Shown here: piece by piece, positions 61,023 to 64,000 of the stretch | Layout of the letters: the number at the start of each line of letters is the position of its first letter | Position numbering within the stretch: position 1 is the stretch's first letter | NCBI GenBank assembly: GCA_023457435.1 | Contig: JAEWLS010000045.1 | Coordinates: 62,001 to 126,000 of the forward strand | DNA: 64,000 nt | Source: Pseudomonadota bacterium | Lineage (GTDB): Bacteria > Pseudomonadota > Alphaproteobacteria > Rhizobiales > Rhizobiaceae | Direction: 5' to 3' | Translations under genes and position numbers: made by a program | The notes under the pieces: model-generated | Seen by the model: the letters and a program-made list of their open reading frames with translations, nothing else | Told to the model about the DNA's origin: nothing | Database searches by the model: none

Positions 61023-62141
61023 TCAGGCGACCTTCAGCACCGCCTTCGGCTCCGCCATCTCGTAGCCGAGAGCCTCGGCCACGGCGCGGTTGGTCACCTT
61101 GCCGCGATGTACGTTCAGGCCGTTGCGCAGATGCGCGTCGTCGAGGATCGCCTTCAGTCCGCGGTCCGCAAGCGCGAGCCCGTAGTGAAGCGTCGCGTTG
61201 TTCAGGGCATGCGCGGAGGTGACCGGCACGGCGCCAGGCATGTTGGCGACGCAATAGTGAATGATCCCGTCGACCTCGTAGGTCGGCTCGGCATGCGTCG
61301 TCGCATGCGATGTCTCGAAGCAGCCGCCCTGGTCGATCGCGACATCGACCATGACGGCACCCTTCTTCATGCCGGACAGCATCTCGCGGCTGACCAGCTT
61401 GGGCGCGGCCGCACCGGGAATGAGCACCGCGCCGACGATCACGTCGGCGGAGAAACATTCGTCCTCGATTGCCTCGACTGTGGAATAGCGCGTGTGCACG
61501 CGGCCGTTGAAGATGTCGTCGAGCTGGCGCAGGCGCGGAATCGACCTGTCGATGATGGTCACGTCGGCGCCGAGGCCGACCGCCATCTTGGCGGCGTTCA
61601 GCCCCACCACGCCTCCACCGAGGACGGCGACCTTCGCGGGCAGCACGCCGGGCACGCCTCCGAGGAGCACGCCGCGTCCGCCATTCGCCTTCTGCAATGC
61701 GGTGGCGCCGGCCTGGATGGCGAGCCGTCCCGCAACTTCAGACATCGGCGCGAGAAGTGGAAGTCCTCCACGCTCGTCGGTCACGGTCTCGTAGGCGACG
61801 GCGGTGACGCCGGATGCCAGCAGGCCTCTGGTCTGTTCCGGATCCGGCGCGAGATGGAGGTATGTGTAGAGGATCTGGCCTTCCCGCAGCTGCGCCCACT
61901 CGCCCGGCTGCGGCTCCTTCACCTTCACCACCATGTCCGACTTCTCGAATACGTCGGCGGCAGTCTTGGCGATCTTCGCGCCGGCGGCGCGGTAGGCATT
62001 GTCGTCCGCCCCAATACCGGCACCCGCGCCGGTCTCGATCAGCACCTCGTGGCCATGGGCCACATATTCACGCGTCGAGCCCGGTGTCAGCCCGACGCGA
62101 TATTCATGGTTCTTGATTTCTCTCGGGCAGCCGACGCGCAT
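61023..62141 (-). CDS. ald: Alanine dehydrogenase
   Basis: 372 aa from ATG at 62141 (AAGGAG 8 bases upstream). It oxidises L-alanine to pyruvate and ammonia with NAD+, or the reverse. It starts MRVGCPREIKNHEYRVGLTP, has MVVKVKEPQPGEW and AYETV, the Rossmann glycine motif VLGGGVVGLNAAK, and NMPGAVPVTSAHALNNAT. In rhizobia ald (aldA) works with a divergently encoded Lrp-type regulator, exactly as here. Confidence 0.97.
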   Translation of the reverse strand: MRVGCPREIKNHEYRVGLTPGSTREYVAHGHEVLIETGAGAGIGADDNAYRAAGAKIAKTAADVFEKSDMVVKVKEPQPGEWAQLREGQILYTYLHLAPDPEQTRGLLASGVTAVAYETVTDERGGLPLLAPMSEVAGRLAIQAGATALQKANGGRGVLLGGVPGVLPAKVAVLGGGVVGLNAAKMAVGLGADVTIIDRSIPRLRQLDDIFNGRVHTRYSTVEAIEDECFSADVIVGAVLIPGAAAPKLVSREMLSGMKKGAVMVDVAIDQGGCFETSHATTHAEPTYEVDGIIHYCVANMPGAVPVTSAHALNNATLHYGLALADRGLKAILDDAHLRNGLNVHRGKVTNRAVAEALGYEMAEPKAVLKVA

Positions 62142-62186
62142 TGAGGAGTCTCCTTCGACCAACTAACGCAGCGTAACAAAGCTGGT

Positions 62187-62204
62187 TTCGCATGGGCTTG
62201 CGAA
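62187..62204. promoter_or_regulatory. Candidate Lrp-type operator between ald and its regulator
   Basis: TTCGCA-N6-TGCGAA, a perfect 6-bp dyad in the 136-base gap between divergent ald and the Lrp/AsnC-type gene, about 46 bases from the ald ATG and 73 from the regulator ATG. Location and symmetry suit an auto- and ald-regulating site. Confidence 0.45.
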
Positions 62205-62277
62205 GATGTTTGTGCACGCCTGTCCGGCGCGCTATTCCTTGTGAACTGCGGCGCTTTCTTCGTAGGATCTTGCGCGG

Positions 62278-62751
62278 ATGCATCTGGACAAGATCGATAT
62301 CGCCATCCTCGACACGCTTCAGCGCGAGGGCAGGATTTCGAACGCGACACTGGCGGACAGAGTAGGGCTGTCGCAGTCGGCCTGCTCGCGGCGGCTCGAC
62401 GCGCTTGAGAAGTCGAACGTCATCGAGGGCTATCATGCTCGATTGTCCAGCGCGGCGTTGGGTCATCGCATGACCGCGATCGTGCATATTTCGTTGTCGG
62501 GCCAGTTCGAGAAGACCCTTTCCGACTTCGAGGCGGCGGTGAAACGCTGCCCGAACGTCCTTTCGTGCCACCTGATGTCCGGCGAGTACGACTATATCTT
62601 GCGCATAGCGGCCAGGGATCTGCAGGATTACGAGCGCATCCACCGCGACTGGCTGACCGCGATGCCGCACGTTACCAAGATCAACTCCTCCTTTGCTTTG
62701 CGCGAAGTCATCGACCGCACGGCGACCGGTATCGCACCCGAAATGGCGTGA
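62278..62751 (+). CDS. Lrp/AsnC family transcriptional regulator, probable ald regulator
   Basis: 157 aa. The N-terminal winged helix-turn-helix reads DKIDIAILDTLQREGRISNATLADRVGLSQSACSRR (written here in family-typical order). The C-terminal RAM/AsnC ligand domain has CHLMSGEYDYILRIAARDLQDYE. Ligand is probably alanine or another amino acid. Divergent placement next to ald matches AldR of rhizobia, a local activator of ald; the name is not applied because only context supports it. Confidence 0.92.
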   Translation: MHLDKIDIAILDTLQREGRISNATLADRVGLSQSACSRRLDALEKSNVIEGYHARLSSAALGHRMTAIVHISLSGQFEKTLSDFEAAVKRCPNVLSCHLMSGEYDYILRIAARDLQDYERIHRDWLTAMPHVTKINSSFALREVIDRTATGIAPEMA

Positions 62752-62881
62752 CAGCCTCGGCATTGCTTAGCCGACGTAAAGTCACACGCATGTAACCGGA
62801 AATTGCTGGACTGCATCCTGCGGCAGGATCAGACTTTGAGGTCCGAGGGCCGCTCGAAGCCCCGATCCAGAGGAGAACTCG

Positions 62882-64000
62882 ATGAACGCCGTTCCTCACT
62901 CGCTGTCGCGCCGCTCGTTTCTGGCCGGTTCGGCCGCCGTCGGCGCGTTGGTAGTACTGCATCCTTTCTCGGCCCGCGCGCAGGCCAACCAGGCACATCT
63001 GCGCATCATGGAGACAACCGACCTCCACGTGCACGTGTTCCCGTATGATTATTATGGCGACAAGCCGAACGACACGATGGGACTTGCCCGGACCGCTTCG
63101 ATCATCGACGCGATCCGTGCCGAAGCGACGAATTCGATCCTCGTCGACAATGGCGACTTCCTGCAGGGCAATCCGATGGGCGATTATATCGCCTACGAGC
63201 GCGGCATGAAGGACGGGGACGTTCATCCGATCGTCAAGGCGATGAACGTTCTCGGTTACGATGCCGGAACCCTCGGCAATCACGAATTCAACTACGGCCT
63301 CGACTTCATGATGAAGACGCTCGCCGGCGCGGAATTCCCGATCGTCAACGCCAACCTCACCAAAGGCCAGCTCGCTTCCGATCCCACCAAGGACGAGCTA
63401 TTCCTGAAGCCCTACGTGATCGTCGACAAGAAGATCAAGGACGGCGCCGGCAACGAGCATCCGATCCGCCTGGGCCTGATCGGCTTCGTTCCGCCGCAGG
63501 TCATGGTGTGGGATTCCAAGCACCTGGCCGGCAAGGCGATGACCCGCGACATCGTCAAGACGGCAGAGGCCTGGGTGCCGCGCATGAAGGAAGACGGTGC
63601 CGAGATCATCATCGCGCTCTCGCATTCCGGCATGGGCGACCCGAACTGGGTCGAGAACGCGGAAAACGCCTCCATCGCGCTTGCTGCAGTCGACGGCATC
63701 GACGCCATCGTCACCGGCCACAGCCACCTCGATTTCCCGAGCGCCAAATTCCAGGCGAACGGCATAGACATGCCCGGCCTCGACACGAAGAAGGGCCTCA
63801 TCTCGGGCAAGCCGGGAGTCATGGGTGGCTTCTGGGGTTCGCACCTCGGCCTCGTCGACCTGATGCTGCAGCGCGACGGGAATGCGTGGAAGGTCGTTGG
63901 CTCGACCAGCGAAGCGCGGCCGATCTCGAAGCGCGTCGACAACAAGACCGTCGCCACGGTGGAGAGCAAGAAGGAGGTCGAGGAGGCCGCCAAGCAGGAG
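62882..64000 (+). CDS. cpdB: 2',3'-cyclic-nucleotide 2'-phosphodiesterase/3'-nucleotidase (3' end outside the window)
   Basis: 373 residues are visible with no stop; the full protein is usually about 650 aa, so it is cut by the right edge. ATG at 62882 has GAGGAG 6 bases upstream. A Tat-type signal (SRRSFLAGSAAVGAL) leads to the periplasm. Metallophosphoesterase motifs are in order: METTDLHVH, DNGDFLQGNP, GTLGNHEFNYGLDF, ALSHSG and VTGHSH. It degrades cyclic and 3'-nucleotides for phosphate and nucleoside scavenging; the C-terminal 5'-nucleotidase domain lies beyond the edge. Confidence 0.94.
   Translation, partial: MNAVPHSLSRRSFLAGSAAVGALVVLHPFSARAQANQAHLRIMETTDLHVHVFPYDYYGDKPNDTMGLARTASIIDAIRAEATNSILVDNGDFLQGNPMGDYIAYERGMKDGDVHPIVKAMNVLGYDAGTLGNHEFNYGLDFMMKTLAGAEFPIVNANLTKGQLASDPTKDELFLKPYVIVDKKIKDGAGNEHPIRLGLIGFVPPQVMVWDSKHLAGKAMTRDIVKTAEAWVPRMKEDGAEIIIALSHSGMGDPNWVENAENASIALAAVDGIDAIVTGHSHLDFPSAKFQANGIDMPGLDTKKGLISGKPGVMGGFWGSHLGLVDLMLQRDGNAWKVVGSTSEARPISKRVDNKTVATVESKKEVEEAAKQE

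Noticed and set aside
1..64000. Search for CRISPR arrays, IS ends, phage genes, attachment sites, toxin-antitoxin pairs or restriction systems
   Set aside because: None seen. Gene content is core metabolism and envelope functions with uniform composition. The single tRNA gene has no integrase or duplicated 3' end beside it.

Overview
The window is an ordinary, gene-dense, GC-rich stretch of alphaproteobacterial chromosome, most likely from the Hyphomicrobiales (Rhizobiales; Mesorhizobium/Phyllobacteriaceae-like). The assignment rests on several traits. Both glutamine synthetase I (glnA, next to glnB) and the eukaryote-like glutamine synthetase II (glnII) are present. The suf operon carries two cysteine desulfurases and sits behind an Irr-type iron-control dyad. 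RNase E has a long acidic insertion in its S1 domain. Gene orders such as aat-accC-accB-aroQ-dsbA-M48 protease and rne/amiC-mrcA-prfB are also typical. This is inferred from protein resemblance and gene order, not from a database search. I saw no insertion sequence, prophage, CRISPR array, rRNA operon or toxin-antitoxin pair, and no block of clearly foreign composition.

Layout. 1-5.5 kb: a molybdopterin-binding/nucleotidyltransferase fusion cut by the left edge, a secreted alpha/beta hydrolase, a DUF1176-like exported protein, a small J-domain protein, a MATE exporter and an ABM-fold protein. 5.7-14.2 kb: pyrG, then a leftward block aat, accC-accB, aroQ, a DsbA-like oxidoreductase and an M48 protease, then an aminotransferase. 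14.3-24.4 kb: cell envelope and RNA genes: rne facing away from amiC, mrcA (PBP1A) and prfB, the last with a programmed +1 frameshift, then an M23 peptidase and a 23-codon ORF. 24.7-31.8 kb: a large AsmA-like protein, tyrS, anmK, a YegP-type protein with a histone-H1-like tail, and a hydrolase. 32-39.4 kb: suf operon (cysteine desulfurase, sufB, sufC, sufD, sufS, DUF59 gene, sufA) plus a DUF2171 gene, closed by a strong terminator. 39.4-51.7 kb: GFA-fold protein, two DEAD-box helicases, nadK, tRNA-Thr(UGU), a 55-aa membrane protein, a DUF900 lipoprotein, trkH, a DUF1697 protein, two MFS transporters and a hydrolase. 51.7-56.3 kb: nitrogen-assimilation island with a DUF2735-like small gene, glnII, a cupin gene and glnB-glnA, with clear sigma-54 promoters in front of glnII and glnB. 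56.3-64 kb: NAD(P)HX repair enzyme, DUF72 protein, GH10 enzyme, AI-2E-family transporter, ald with a divergent Lrp-type regulator, and a cpdB-like gene cut by the right edge.

How the genes work together. The best-supported regulatory units are the suf operon (iron control, Fe-S assembly), the gln island (NtrC/sigma-54 nitrogen control, PII signalling, two glutamine synthetases) and ald/Lrp (alanine catabolism with a local regulator). No clearly new multi-gene system is visible. The most interesting points are small or regulatory: a small basic protein divergent from glnII, the recoded prfB start, candidate Irr, NtrC, CtrA and Lrp sites, a DNA-binding-like tail on the YegP protein, and two very small membrane-protein genes.
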